NCBI GenBank assembly: GCA_041658205.1
Contig: JBBAAO010000001.1
Location: 1,426,001-1,490,000, forward strand
DNA: 64,000 nt
Source of the DNA: Bacteroidota bacterium
GTDB lineage: Bacteria > Bacteroidota > Ignavibacteria > UBA10030 > UBA8401
Direction: 5' to 3'
Within the stretch, counting starts at the first letter, position 1; every line of letters begins with the position of its first letter. Made by a program: the position numbers and the translations under genes. Shown one piece after another: positions 35,552 to 45,200 of the stretch. The notes under the pieces are model-generated. The model saw only the letters and a program-made list of their open reading frames with translations, was not told the DNA's origin and did no database searches.

Positions 35552-36253
35552 ATGATAGTTTGTCCTGTATGCCGACATTCCAACGATGATTTTGCAATCA
35601 AATGTGAATCGTGCAGCAGTTTTGTACAGGATCGAGTTCCCAATCTAGATTTTTTTGCAATGATCTGGATGATGATTGAATCGCCATCCGAAGCATTTAA
35701 AAAAATTATCATAGCGGAACACAAAAATTTTGTCCTCTTACTTAGTTTATTTCTTGGAATTGGGACAATCTTCACATTGATGTGGGCAAACAAATCGGGA
35801 AATTCGTTTGATAATTTATTCCCACTTTTACTCTATGGAATAGTTCTCGGTATTATGATCAGCATTCCATTAGTCTGTTTGCTGATAGGAACATTTCACA
35901 TTAGTGCACGAATTTTACAAGGGAAGGGAACATTAAAAGAGACATATGGTGTAATTGGTTGGTCTCTTGTTCCGATAATGTTTTCGATAATGTTTGTTTT
36001 GCCGTTGGAATTTGGTTCGCTTGGATTGTTAATGTTCTCCACCAATCCAAGTGCTTATGAAGTGAAACCTATGGTCACCATTGTCTTGTTAGGATTGGAT
36101 GGTCTTACGGTGTTGTGGAGTATGGTGCTGGCCTCCTTTGGCATTTCGATGGCGCATCGAATACGATTTGTAACAAGTTTTATATTGACCCTGATTGTTG
36201 TTGGGGCAGTCTCAACAGTAAGTGTATACATTTATTCATCATTTAACATTTAA
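35552..36253 (+). CDS. Zinc-ribbon Yip1-like membrane protein
   Basis: The 233-residue protein begins with a zinc ribbon (CPVCRHSNDDFAIKCESC, residues 4-21) followed by a Yip1-type domain with about five membrane segments. The phrase MIESPSEAFKKI resembles the opening of bacterial Yip1 domains. The function is unknown. It starts 88 bases after tnaA, so it could be in the same transcript. A second zinc-ribbon membrane protein lies at 19589-20212. Confidence 0.75.
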   Translation: MIVCPVCRHSNDDFAIKCESCSSFVQDRVPNLDFFAMIWMMIESPSEAFKKIIIAEHKNFVLLLSLFLGIGTIFTLMWANKSGNSFDNLFPLLLYGIVLGIMISIPLVCLLIGTFHISARILQGKGTLKETYGVIGWSLVPIMFSIMFVLPLEFGSLGLLMFSTNPSAYEVKPMVTIVLLGLDGLTVLWSMVLASFGISMAHRIRFVTSFILTLIVVGAVSTVSVYIYSSFNI

Positions 36254-36273
36254 CGTAAAGGAAGCTAATTTCG

Positions 36274-36570
36274 ATGGGAAAAGTTATTCTCACCGTTCAA
36301 TACGACGTGAAAGAAGCAAAGCGGACCGATTATTTGTCTGCAGTGGAAAAATTGAAAACCCATTATGCAACAAATCAATTTGTTTCGTATTCAGTCTATG
36401 AACAACGCGGAAAGCAGAATTCATTTGCAGAGATTTTCATGGCACATTCTGAAGTTGCTTATAAAAAATTTGAAGAAAGCGATGACCAAACAGCAGATGA
36501 GCTGACAGCACAACTTCAGGATTTTATTGATAGCAAAACAAAGTACACAACCTATATGGAAACGAAATAA
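36274..36570 (+). CDS. Small dimeric alpha/beta-barrel-type protein
   Basis: The 98-residue protein is predicted to have the beta-alpha-beta pattern of ferredoxin-like small proteins (ILTVQYDVKEAK, then an acidic helix, then SVYEQ and FAEIFMAH strands). No cofactor motif stands out. It follows the Yip1-like gene by 20 bases and precedes the hemerythrin gene by 5. Assignment to the monooxygenase-like fold is by pattern only. Confidence 0.6.
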   Translation: MGKVILTVQYDVKEAKRTDYLSAVEKLKTHYATNQFVSYSVYEQRGKQNSFAEIFMAHSEVAYKKFEESDDQTADELTAQLQDFIDSKTKYTTYMETK

Positions 36571-36575
36571 GCATC

Positions 36576-37052
36576 ATGGCATCTCGCGATCCGATAGCGT
36601 TGTTGATGAAAGAACACGAAGAAGCTTTAACGAAACTGCATCAACTTAAAAAAAATGCAACCGATTTGAAGAAAAAAGGGTATTCTGAAAAATCGTTTAA
36701 ATCGTTATTAAAAGCAGTTGAGTATGTAGACGAAGAAGTTCGTGTTCATAATAAACATGAGGAAGATGCATTGTTTCCTGTTGTAGAACGGTATGTTGAT
36801 GGTCCCACTTCTGTACTTCGGGAAGACCATGCAAAGATGGCCAGGATCTATAAGAAACTTAATTACAGCATTAAAGCACTCAAAGAAAATCATGATGATA
36901 AAACATCAAGGGAAGAATTGTGTGAATCGGCAGAAGAGATCGTTCAATTGATGGTAAATCATATTCATAAAGAGAATCACATCCTATTTCCGATGATTCA
37001 ACGGTTCTGCACAAAAGAAGAAGTTCGAGAGATTGCTAAAAAGCTGATTTAA
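36576..37052 (+). CDS. Hemerythrin-like HHE domain protein
   Basis: This 158-residue helical protein has the HHE ligand pattern: MKEHEEALTKL, VHNKHEEDALFPVVE, LREDHAKMARIYKKL and VNHIHKENHILFPMIQR. Such proteins bind a di-iron centre and sense or handle oxygen, NO or iron. It probably forms a small operon with the previous gene and ends at a terminator. Confidence 0.88.
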   Translation: MASRDPIALLMKEHEEALTKLHQLKKNATDLKKKGYSEKSFKSLLKAVEYVDEEVRVHNKHEEDALFPVVERYVDGPTSVLREDHAKMARIYKKLNYSIKALKENHDDKTSREELCESAEEIVQLMVNHIHKENHILFPMIQRFCTKEEVREIAKKLI

Positions 37053-37071
37053 TGGTTTAAGAACATAATTA

Positions 37072-37102
37072 TAAAAAAAAGGACGCATCGGCGTCCTTTT
37101 TT
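37072..37102. terminator. Bidirectional terminator, hemerythrin gene / M28 peptidase
   Basis: GGACGC (37081-37086) pairs with GCGTCC (37091-37096), with an A run before and a T run after, between convergent genes. Confidence 0.88.
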
Positions 37103-37124
37103 ATTACTACCATATCCATGAATC

Positions 37125-39848
37125 TCAATTTCGTTTTTCAAGAGTCATTGTAGCCGTAATTGTTTCAGTTTTATTTCGGACAAACGTCACTTCAATAATA
37201 TCACCCGGCTTATACTCCTGCAAGGCATACGTATAATCATAAACATTTTTTATTTCATGTTTTCCAAACTTAATTAGCACATCGCCTTTCTGCATTCCGG
37301 CTTTTGAGGCAGGACTGTTATCTCGAACTCCTGCAAGCATCATGCCATTAGCATCTTCCGAGTAATCAGGAATTGTCCCTACAAATATACGGAATCCTTG
37401 CCGCCCGCCACTTTGCTCCTGGGATTGTGTCTTTATATAGTCCGGGCGAACTGATGTTGTATCAATTTCAACAGCAAGTTTGGCAGCATAGGAAACGATG
37501 TCGTTCATTCCTTGAATGTTAATCTTGTCTGCATCATCAGAAGGCTTGTGGTAATCGTCATGAAGTCCTGTGAAGAAGAAAAGCACAGGAATATTTTGTG
37601 AATAAAATGATGAATGATCGCTTGGTCCAAAACCATCTTTTACATATTTCAATGTAAAGGATGAATCTGCATTATGTTTTTTCGTAAGCGATTCCCAATT
37701 CGTCGAAGTTCCGATCCCTTGAACCGTTAACATATTTTCCTTTAGTCTACCAACCATATCAAAGTTCATCATGGTAACTGCATCCACAAGAGGAAAGCTA
37801 GGATGTTTTGTGTAATACGCTGAGCCTAGTAATCCCATTTCCTCGCCGGAATATGCCATCACAAGAACATTTCGTTTTAACACATTTTTATATTCAGATA
37901 ATCGACGAGCAAGTTCGATGACCGTCGAAGTTCCGGATGCATTATCATCAGCGCCATTATGGATCTCATTTTTATCCGGGGCCAGGGAACCTGAACCTTG
38001 ACCGCCATAACCGAGATGATCATAATGCGCACCAATCACAAGGTATTCATTTGCTTCATTAATTTTTAAAAGACCAACAACATTTTGTGTCTTCTTTTTT
38101 CGTTGGATGATTTCGGTTGAGAGTTTAATAGATAAATTCTTTACTTCAACCGATGCAGGAGAGTTTGTTTTTACAATTTTGCTTCGTAATGAATCGATAT
38201 TCAATTTATTCTGTTTCAGCCAATTATTCACAACCTTTCGTGTGACTGACAATACCGGAATTCCTGCATCGCTAAATGAATTATCATATTTCAATTTCAT
38301 TATTCCATCCGTTGAATCGTCTGCAGTACTCGTCACCAGCAACAATGCTTTTGCCCCCTTTTCACGTGCTTGCATTGCTTTATATCTCAGCGAAGATTGT
38401 TTTGTATACTTTGAGTGGGGGTTATCGCCGTCCGGTGCATATCGCATAGCGATCACTATTTTATCTTTGACATCAATTCCTTTGTAGTCATCGTAGGTTG
38501 AGTCAACGGTCATACCATAACCAACAAAAACCACTTTACCGGATACAGAAGCATTTGCTGAAAATCCAATTGGTGTGAAATCAGATTTGACGATGTATGT
38601 AGTCGGTTTCTTTTTTGCAATTGTTGAGGCAAGAGAATTATTCGCACCGACTTCTAACGATTTTACTACATCAAATGATTGGAGATATGTTCCTTGATCA
38701 CCCGAAGGAAGAAGTCCAATATTCTTAAACTGCTCTGCAATATATTCTGCAGCAAGATCGTTTCCTTTCTCACCTGTGCTTCTTCCTTCAAGCGCATCGG
38801 AAGTTAAAAATTCAATATGCTTTTTCAAATTTGATATTGTTGGATCCTCAGTCCAATCTGCAATGAAAATGTTGAACTCATGGCGAGATGTTGCATTTCT
38901 GCTGGATACAAAGACCAATTTTTTTCCATCGGGACTGAACATTGGAAATCCGTCAAATCCTTTCGAAAATGTTACTTGTTCTATATGTTTTCCATCAACG
39001 TCGATAAGAAAAAGATCAAAATCATACCCTGCAGGATCATTTACATTGCTTGCAAAAATAATTTTATTACCGTCAGGAGTAAAGTAGGGAGCAAAATTAG
39101 CCGCACCGTTATTTGTAATTTGCCTTTTTCCGGTTCCGTCTGAATTGATGACAAAGAGTTCCATCTTTGTCGGTTTTACGAGTTGTTCCTTCAAAAGATT
39201 TTCGCCTTCCTTTATGTCCACCGAGTCCACAGGATGGTGAGCACGGTAAACAATCATTTTCCCATCCGGCGAGAAAAATGCGCCTCCATCATATCCTTTG
39301 TCATTTGTTAAGCGACGGACATTTGAACCGTCAGAATTCATTATATATAATTCTAAATCACCATCTCGAGAAGATGTAAATACCACTTGCTTTCCATCAG
39401 ATGAGACGGTGGCTTCAGCATCGTATCCTTTGGTGGCGGCAAGTTTTTTTGGTTTTGACCCATCGGCATTGGCACTATAAATGTCGTATGCATTAAACAC
39501 TCCCCAAACATATCCTTTGGAACGATCAGGAGTAGGAGGGCAATCGTCATCGTCATCATGCGTTGACGCATACAGAATTTTTCCATCAGGAAAGAAATAC
39601 CCGCAAGTAGTTCTACCGTCACCGGTGCTAACAAGTGTGTTATTTGTTCCATCGATATTCATGGTAAATATCTGATCGCATTTGAAATGATCTTTTGTTG
39701 CTTGATAAATCAATTGTTTCCCATCGGAGGAAAAATACGCTTCTGCATTCGATCCGCCAAAAGTGATCTGTTTAATTTTTGCAAAATGTCTTTCCGATTG
39801 TGAAAATACTAGCAAGGTAGAGAGCAGGAACAACATCATTTGTTTCAT
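37125..39848 (-). CDS. Secreted M28 aminopeptidase with beta-propeller and PDZ domains
   Basis: The 907-residue protein has a signal peptide (residues 1-17) and a TolB/PD40-type propeller (about 28-330; repeats with FSPDGKK). Then come an M28 peptidase domain with inserted PA-like part (about 340-800) and a PDZ domain (about 815-905). Zinc and catalytic motifs are GAHYDHLGYG (605-614), NGADDNASG (631-639), YSGEEMG (666-672), FDMVG (696-700) and PSDHSS (742-747). It is expected to trim peptides outside the cytoplasm. GGAG precedes the start. Confidence 0.92.
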   Translation of the reverse strand: MKQMMLFLLSTLLVFSQSERHFAKIKQITFGGSNAEAYFSSDGKQLIYQATKDHFKCDQIFTMNIDGTNNTLVSTGDGRTTCGYFFPDGKILYASTHDDDDDCPPTPDRSKGYVWGVFNAYDIYSANADGSKPKKLAATKGYDAEATVSSDGKQVVFTSSRDGDLELYIMNSDGSNVRRLTNDKGYDGGAFFSPDGKMIVYRAHHPVDSVDIKEGENLLKEQLVKPTKMELFVINSDGTGKRQITNNGAANFAPYFTPDGNKIIFASNVNDPAGYDFDLFLIDVDGKHIEQVTFSKGFDGFPMFSPDGKKLVFVSSRNATSRHEFNIFIADWTEDPTISNLKKHIEFLTSDALEGRSTGEKGNDLAAEYIAEQFKNIGLLPSGDQGTYLQSFDVVKSLEVGANNSLASTIAKKKPTTYIVKSDFTPIGFSANASVSGKVVFVGYGMTVDSTYDDYKGIDVKDKIVIAMRYAPDGDNPHSKYTKQSSLRYKAMQAREKGAKALLLVTSTADDSTDGIMKLKYDNSFSDAGIPVLSVTRKVVNNWLKQNKLNIDSLRSKIVKTNSPASVEVKNLSIKLSTEIIQRKKKTQNVVGLLKINEANEYLVIGAHYDHLGYGGQGSGSLAPDKNEIHNGADDNASGTSTVIELARRLSEYKNVLKRNVLVMAYSGEEMGLLGSAYYTKHPSFPLVDAVTMMNFDMVGRLKENMLTVQGIGTSTNWESLTKKHNADSSFTLKYVKDGFGPSDHSSFYSQNIPVLFFFTGLHDDYHKPSDDADKINIQGMNDIVSYAAKLAVEIDTTSVRPDYIKTQSQEQSGGRQGFRIFVGTIPDYSEDANGMMLAGVRDNSPASKAGMQKGDVLIKFGKHEIKNVYDYTYALQEYKPGDIIEVTFVRNKTETITATMTLEKRN

Positions 39849-39979
39849 TGGTACTCCTTCAAATAGTCATAAAACATGCGCATAAATTTACCGATATCTA
39901 ATGGCGGATGCAAGGATTGTCTGTTATTCACTATGAAAAATTCTTATATTTAAATGTTCGTTAACATTTAGACAGAACT
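39849..39979. promoter_or_regulatory. Divergent promoter region, M28 peptidase / ctaA
   Basis: This 131-base stretch lies between divergent starts. It is AT-rich (for example TTATATTTAAA near 39945) but no -10/-35 pair could be assigned with confidence. Confidence 0.4.
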
Positions 39980-40975
39980 ATGTACAATAAATCTTTACAT
40001 CGCTTTTCCGTATTGACCGCAGTCAGTACATTCGTTTTAATTTTTCTTGGCGGACTTGTTACCAGTACCGGTTCAGGACTTTCCGTTCCGGACTGGCCTA
40101 CAACATACGGTGAAAACATGTTTACATTTCCAATTGACAAATGGGTTGGAGGAATTAAATATGAACATGGACACCGACTCTTTGCATCCTTTGTTGGTTT
40201 TCTTACAGTTATTCTCACCGTTTGGGTGACAATAAAGGAAGACCGTAAGTGGGTGAAATGGTTGACGTATTATGCACTTGGTGCAGTAATCTTTCAAGGA
40301 ATTTTAGGAGGACTTACTGTTCTCTTTCTTCTTCCAACACCTATTTCTATTGCGCACGGAATGTTAGCTCAAACTTTTTTTTGTGCAGTATCATCAATCG
40401 CATTATTCACTTCAAAATGGTGGAAAGAAGAAGAGCAGAATATTGATTTTAAACGCACACAATCAATGCAAACAATTTCTTATATCGCAGTCGCTGTAGT
40501 TTTTTTGCAATTAGGTTTTGGTGCTTTGCTCAGGCATACGTATTCGGGTTTATCAATTCCTGACTTTCCTTTAGCATATGGACAAGTATTCCCAACATTA
40601 TCCCAAGGATCAGTAGAGGCGTATAATCAGGAATTAATTAGAGATGGCATTAAATGGACAGGAGATAAACCAGTTGAGTCATATCAGATTGTTGTTCACT
40701 TGATTCACCGATATTGGGCATTTATTGTTGCTGGTGTTGTCAGTTTATTGGGATATATACTTCAGAAATCGAATGCACTTCCAAACCAACTTCGAAGATT
40801 AGGGACATTACTTTTGGGCAGTATTTTGATTCAATTTACGCTTGGTATCCTAACAGTTTTATCTCGAAAAGAATTTATCATTACATCATTGCATGTTGTT
40901 ATTGGTGCACTTGTTCTTGTAACATGTGTTTTAATTTCATTAAAAATTGCCCGGTTACGCTGGCTACATAAATAG
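39980..40975 (+). CDS. ctaA: Heme A synthase (COX15/CtaA)
   Basis: This 331-residue membrane protein has the two-bundle CtaA layout. The first bundle shows GGLVTSTGSGLSVPDWP and EHGHRLFAS, the second RHTYSGLSIPDFPLAYG, HLIHRYWAFIV and SLHVVIGALV, giving the conserved heme-ligand histidines. It oxidises the methyl group of heme O to make heme A. The next gene makes heme O. No cytochrome oxidase subunit genes are in the window. Confidence 0.94.
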   Translation: MYNKSLHRFSVLTAVSTFVLIFLGGLVTSTGSGLSVPDWPTTYGENMFTFPIDKWVGGIKYEHGHRLFASFVGFLTVILTVWVTIKEDRKWVKWLTYYALGAVIFQGILGGLTVLFLLPTPISIAHGMLAQTFFCAVSSIALFTSKWWKEEEQNIDFKRTQSMQTISYIAVAVVFLQLGFGALLRHTYSGLSIPDFPLAYGQVFPTLSQGSVEAYNQELIRDGIKWTGDKPVESYQIVVHLIHRYWAFIVAGVVSLLGYILQKSNALPNQLRRLGTLLLGSILIQFTLGILTVLSRKEFIITSLHVVIGALVLVTCVLISLKIARLRWLHK

Positions 40976-40985
40976 TAACGGTACC

Positions 40986-41912
40986 ATGGAAAAAAAATCC
41001 GTTAGCATGACAGATAGCAAAAAGGAAGAACGCACACTTCCTCAATTTCTTGGAGACCTTTGGCTTCTTATGAAACCAGAGTTAACGTTGCTTTCAGTTT
41101 TTACCTCGCTCTGCTCTGCATATTTGGCGATCCAAAAACCGGATGAATCCCAATTATTGGTATTTCCTTTGCTTGCCTTAGGAACATTACTTGTGGGAGG
41201 CGGTTCAGGAGCATTAAACCAATTTTTAGAACATGAATACGATTCACGAATGAAACGGACCGAAAAAAGACCAGTTCCTGATGAAAGAATCTCTCCCATT
41301 GAGGCATTTCTATTTGGATCGATCGCCTCCTTAGCTGGAGCCGTTGTGCTGTTCTTTGTAAATTGGCTGACATCATTTTTGGCTCTGTCGACTCTTGTTA
41401 CGTACCTATTTCTCTATACACCCCTCAAGCGAATCTCCACACTCTCAACAATTATTGGAGCAATACCTGGAGCCCTTCCGACATTAATTGGTTGGGCAGC
41501 TATCCAAAATTCACTTTCATATCAATCGTTAACTCTTTTTGCCATCTTATTTTACTGGCAGATGCCTCATTTTTATTCGATTGGATGGCTATATAGAAAT
41601 GATTATGCAAAAGCAGGATTTCGGTTGTTAACAAGTCTAGATACCAAAGGGAAAAAAGTTGCAAACCATATTTTGCTACATCAGGCGATTCTTGTATTCA
41701 TTGGTTTATCACCGGCATTTGTCGGACTTGTTTCGTTAGAATATGTACCCATTGCCCTGGCTATTGGATTGGCATTTTTGTTTTTCGGTTGGAAATTTTC
41801 CCGATCAGTAGGTTCGGAGACTTCAAGTTCTGCGGCTCGCATGCTATTCTTTTCATCATTATTCTATTTGCCGATCATCTTTTCTGCAATGATCATCTTT
41901 AAAATTCAGTAA
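40986..41912 (+). CDS. ctaB: Protoheme IX farnesyltransferase
   Basis: The 308-residue membrane enzyme adds a farnesyl group to heme B, giving heme O. Motifs are NQFLEHEYDSRMKRTEKRP (prenyl-diphosphate Asp-rich region) and FYWQMPHFYSIGW with NDYAKAGF. About eight membrane segments. The ATG at 40986 is chosen over an in-frame codon at 40947, which lies inside ctaA. The 10-base gap implies co-transcription. Confidence 0.94.
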   Translation: MEKKSVSMTDSKKEERTLPQFLGDLWLLMKPELTLLSVFTSLCSAYLAIQKPDESQLLVFPLLALGTLLVGGGSGALNQFLEHEYDSRMKRTEKRPVPDERISPIEAFLFGSIASLAGAVVLFFVNWLTSFLALSTLVTYLFLYTPLKRISTLSTIIGAIPGALPTLIGWAAIQNSLSYQSLTLFAILFYWQMPHFYSIGWLYRNDYAKAGFRLLTSLDTKGKKVANHILLHQAILVFIGLSPAFVGLVSLEYVPIALAIGLAFLFFGWKFSRSVGSETSSSAARMLFFSSLFYLPIIFSAMIIFKIQ

Positions 41913-41919
41913 CTTCATT

Positions 41920-42336
41920 ATGAAATTCGAAGATCTTTCAACTGTGAACGCCATCCTAAATTTCATCAGTTTTGTGTTTCTTGTTATTGGATACCGACAT
42001 ATTAAAGCGGGGAGAAGAGAGCAACATAAAAAATTTATGATTGCCGCTTTTATAACCTCCGGTCTTTTCTTAATTAGCTATCTTACGTATCATGCAAAGG
42101 TAGGATCTGTTCCATTTCAAGGGGAAGGATGGAGTCGTCCATTCTATTTCACCATTCTTATTTCGCATATCGTACTTGCTGCAGTTGTCCCGCCAATGGC
42201 CATTGTAACATTGTATCGTGGATTAAAAGGAAAGTTTGATCTTCACACAAAGATTTCGAAAAAAACATTCGTCGTCTGGTTGTATGTTTCCGTAACGGGG
42301 GTAATTGTTTATTTGATGTTATATCAAATATTCTAA
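41920..42336 (+). CDS. DUF420 membrane protein (CtaM-like)
   Basis: This 138-residue protein has four membrane segments and the DUF420 pattern GYRHIKAGRREQHKKFMI, SYLTYHAKVG and LHTKISKKTF. DUF420 proteins usually lie beside heme A synthesis and oxidase genes and are thought to help mature heme-copper oxidase. It follows ctaB by 7 bases. Its stop lies in a hairpin shared with the convergent gene. Confidence 0.88.
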   Translation: MKFEDLSTVNAILNFISFVFLVIGYRHIKAGRREQHKKFMIAAFITSGLFLISYLTYHAKVGSVPFQGEGWSRPFYFTILISHIVLAAVVPPMAIVTLYRGLKGKFDLHTKISKKTFVVWLYVSVTGVIVYLMLYQIF

Positions 42337-42370
42337 GATGAAGGGTATCTTTCTGTAGTCTTTCGTCTTA
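42334..42370. terminator. Possible stem-loop between convergent stop codons
   Basis: TAAGATGAA (42334-42342) can pair with TTTCGTCTTA (42361-42370) with one G-T pair. The arms include the stop codons of DUF420 and the convergent punA. There is no clear T run, so termination is tentative. Confidence 0.35.
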
Positions 42371-43198
42371 ACTAATCCCAAAAATAATTTCGCTCACTAG
42401 TTTTTCAAAATCATTCTTCACTCTGTTTGCTGTTTCGGTTACTTCAGCATGTGATAGCTTGGTTGGAGAGATTCCGGTAGCCATGTTGGTAATACACGAT
42501 ATGCCAAGAATTTTCATCCCAAATTGATGAGCCACCATAATTTCTGGTACTGTTGACATTCCCACAGCATCAGCACCCATAGATGCCATCATTCGAATTT
42601 CTGACGCAGTTTCGTATGTTGGTCCTTTCGTCCAACAGTACACACCAACCTTAGTAACAATACCATTATTCAAGGCAATAGATTTTGCTTGTTCAAGGAT
42701 TTCTGGGTCCATTGGCGGAGTAGTTCGTTTATGCAATATGCTATTCAGATCTGATGAACCAATCAATGGATTTTCACCAGTGAGATTGATATAATCTCGA
42801 ATGAACATGAGTGTTCCTGCATCAAACAAACGATTAATGCCACCGGCAGCATTGGTGATGATCACTTTTTCTGCGCCTAATGCTGAGGCAGTTCGAATTG
42901 GGTATGTTACCTTTCTTACATCATTGCTTTCGTATAAATGCACACGCCCTTGAAAAACAATAAGTTGCGCCGATTGTTTTCCTTCTTTTTCTAGTGTTCC
43001 AAAAATAATTTTACCAGCATGTCCTTGAACTGTAGAGACTGGATAATGAGGAATGTCCGCAGTTGGAATGGAAGTCGGATGTTTAATCTGTTGGGCAAAA
43101 TCACCAAGGCCGGAACCTAAAACAACAGCAATCTTAGGAACTGTTGATACTTGTTTCTTAAGGTAAGAAATTGATTCGCTTAATAACGTATTGTCCAT
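42368..43198 (-). CDS. punA: Purine nucleoside phosphorylase
   Basis: The 276-residue enzyme releases purine bases from nucleosides using phosphate. Motifs: VVLGSGLGDFAQ, GHAGKIIFG, NAAGGINRLF, WTKGPTYETASE and GMKILGISCITNMATG. It belongs to the trimeric class. The ATG at 43198 is preferred because the longer frame (43228) starts inside a terminator-like hairpin. It lies just after the nucleoside transporter gene on the same strand. Confidence 0.94.
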   Translation of the reverse strand: MDNTLLSESISYLKKQVSTVPKIAVVLGSGLGDFAQQIKHPTSIPTADIPHYPVSTVQGHAGKIIFGTLEKEGKQSAQLIVFQGRVHLYESNDVRKVTYPIRTASALGAEKVIITNAAGGINRLFDAGTLMFIRDYINLTGENPLIGSSDLNSILHKRTTPPMDPEILEQAKSIALNNGIVTKVGVYCWTKGPTYETASEIRMMASMGADAVGMSTVPEIMVAHQFGMKILGISCITNMATGISPTKLSHAEVTETANRVKNDFEKLVSEIIFGIS

Positions 43199-43210
43199 TT
43201 GAGTATAGAG

Positions 43211-43240
43211 AATAAAGCCATCGTACATTAGATGGCTTTA
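43211..43240 (-). terminator. Hairpin after nupC, upstream of punA
   Basis: AAAGCCATC (43214-43222) and GATGGCTTT (43231-43239) form a 9-bp stem; on the minus strand the sequence continues ATTC rather than a long T run. It may terminate in part or separate the two genes. Confidence 0.5.
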
Positions 43241-43248
43241 TGAAAAAA

Positions 43249-44571
43249 TTAACCTATCAATATTCCGGCAATTGTTGCCGTCATAAGGGTTGCAATTGTT
43301 CCACCAAGTAGTGCTCGTAGACCGAATTTAGCAATATCGGAGCGTCTGTTTTCTGCTAGTGGGGAAATGCCTCCAATTTGAATTGCTATGGAAGAAAAAT
43401 TTGCAAATCCGCACAGTGCATATGTTGCAATCGTAATTGCTTTTTGAGATAACATGTGTGCCGAAATCATATCTGCAAGTTTTGAGTAAGCAACAAATTC
43501 GTTCAAGACTGTTTTAATTCCCATTAAACTTCCAACATTCAGCGCATCTTGCCAAGGAACACCAATAGCAAATGCGACAAATTGGAGAACAAGTCCGAAT
43601 GCTAATTCTAAAGAAAGTGGGCGATTAAACTGCTGCATCAAAATGGTGTTCAGTCCTGTTACTTCACCGGTCCAGCCAAGCAGCGAATTAAGCAGTGCGA
43701 TAAGCGCCACAAACGCAATAAGCATAGCCGCAACATTAATGGCAAGTTTTACACCGTCGGATGCTCCGCCGGCCGCTGCTTCAATAAGATTGGAATGTGT
43801 TTTTTCAATTTCAATTTTTACACTTCCTTTAGTCAATGGTTCTTCCACTTCCGGAATCAGGACTTTTGCAATGATCATAGTGGCGGGAGCAGACATAACA
43901 CTGGCAGCAAGTAAATGTCCTGCAAATTGAACCTGCGCTGTTCCTAATTGCCAACCATTCGCTTTTGCAAAAGCAACACCAAGCATCTGCACATATGCCG
44001 CCATAACACCGCCGGAAATATGCGCCATGCCACCAATCATCATCGTCAGCAGTTCTGATTTTGTCATGGTGGAAATGTATGGTTTTACGGTAAGAGGTGC
44101 TTCTGTTTGTCCAATGAAAACACTTGCCGCTACGGAAAGCGATTCAGCACCGCTCGTTCCGAGAACTTTTGCCATAAACCATGCTATGCCTTGAACAATT
44201 CTTTGCATAATGCCAAGATAATAAAACACAGACATCAACGCCGCGAAGAATATGATTGTCGGTAGTACTTGAAATGCAAAAAAGAATCCCATCGTGCCGG
44301 GAGCAGCAGGACCAATGGCAAGCGAACCAAAGACAAACGTAGCGCCTTCGGTGGTGAAATCTAAAAGTTTAACAAATCCGGTACTGATTGCACGAAATAC
44401 AGATTTTCCAATCTCTGTTTTGATCACGATAAAAGCAAAAAGGAATTGTAGAGCAACACCTGTCGCAACCAATCGCCAATTAACTTTCCTTTTATTGTTA
44501 GAGAAAACAAACGCGATTCCTATAACAACTGCTAACCCGAAGAATCCATGTAGAATGGAAAGAATGTCCAT
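43249..44571 (-). CDS. nupC: Concentrative nucleoside transporter (CNT/NupC family)
   Basis: This 440-residue membrane protein has about ten membrane segments and family motifs: IAWFMAKVLGTSGAESLSVA, FIGQTEAPLTVKPY and MIGGMAHISGGVMAAY. It imports nucleosides using a sodium or proton gradient. The gene sits immediately upstream of a purine nucleoside phosphorylase and next to thymidine kinase, so the three form a salvage set on the minus strand. Confidence 0.94.
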   Translation of the reverse strand: MDILSILHGFFGLAVVIGIAFVFSNNKRKVNWRLVATGVALQFLFAFIVIKTEIGKSVFRAISTGFVKLLDFTTEGATFVFGSLAIGPAAPGTMGFFFAFQVLPTIIFFAALMSVFYYLGIMQRIVQGIAWFMAKVLGTSGAESLSVAASVFIGQTEAPLTVKPYISTMTKSELLTMMIGGMAHISGGVMAAYVQMLGVAFAKANGWQLGTAQVQFAGHLLAASVMSAPATMIIAKVLIPEVEEPLTKGSVKIEIEKTHSNLIEAAAGGASDGVKLAINVAAMLIAFVALIALLNSLLGWTGEVTGLNTILMQQFNRPLSLELAFGLVLQFVAFAIGVPWQDALNVGSLMGIKTVLNEFVAYSKLADMISAHMLSQKAITIATYALCGFANFSSIAIQIGGISPLAENRRSDIAKFGLRALLGGTIATLMTATIAGILIG

Positions 44572-44630
44572 AGTATTCCTTATTTGTTAAGAATGTGAGA
44601 TGGAAACAACATGATATTTTAATGCGTGCA

Positions 44631-45200
44631 TCAATCCGGGATGTAATGACATTTTCTGCAGCGTGCTTCGTACGAATCTGCCGCTCCAACAACAACACGA
44701 TCGGCGCTGGCAATTTTTCGTTGAGTTCTATCCGCCGGATTTCCACACACGACGCAGATAGCAAGTGTCTTAGTGATGTATTCGGCTACGGAAAGCAACT
44801 GGGGCATCGGTTCAAAAGGGACTCCGCGATAATCTTGATCCAATCCGGCAATAATTACACGTTTTCCTTCGTCCGCAAGTTTATTGCAAATACCAACAAT
44901 AGACATGTCAAAGAATTGCACTTCATCAATACCAACAACTTGAGCATCTTTTGCTAATGAAAGTATCTCTTCGGCTTTGTCTATGACAATTGATTCTAGG
45001 GATTGTGTATTATGCGAAACGATCTGGCTAGCAGAATATCGATTATCGATGCGAGGTTTAAAGATGAGGACTTTTTGTCGAGCAATTTGCGCTCTGCGGA
45101 GACGACGAATTAATTCTTCCGTTTTTCCGCTGAACATACAACCGGCAACAACTTCAATCCAGCCGACATTTTGAGGGGCTTGCTGTTGAGTGACTTCCAT
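44631..45200 (-). CDS. tdk: Thymidine kinase
   Basis: The 189-residue type II thymidine kinase has the P-loop GCMFSGKTEEL (about residues 20-30), QVVGIDEVQFF (about 86-96) and a zinc-binding pair CVVCGNPA and CRKC. It phosphorylates thymidine. The ATG at 45200 is the only start that keeps the P-loop at the usual spacing. A long hairpin and seven T lie directly before it, so there is no Shine-Dalgarno sequence. Confidence 0.93.
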   Translation of the reverse strand: MEVTQQQAPQNVGWIEVVAGCMFSGKTEELIRRLRRAQIARQKVLIFKPRIDNRYSASQIVSHNTQSLESIVIDKAEEILSLAKDAQVVGIDEVQFFDMSIVGICNKLADEGKRVIIAGLDQDYRGVPFEPMPQLLSVAEYITKTLAICVVCGNPADRTQRKIASADRVVVGAADSYEARCRKCHYIPD

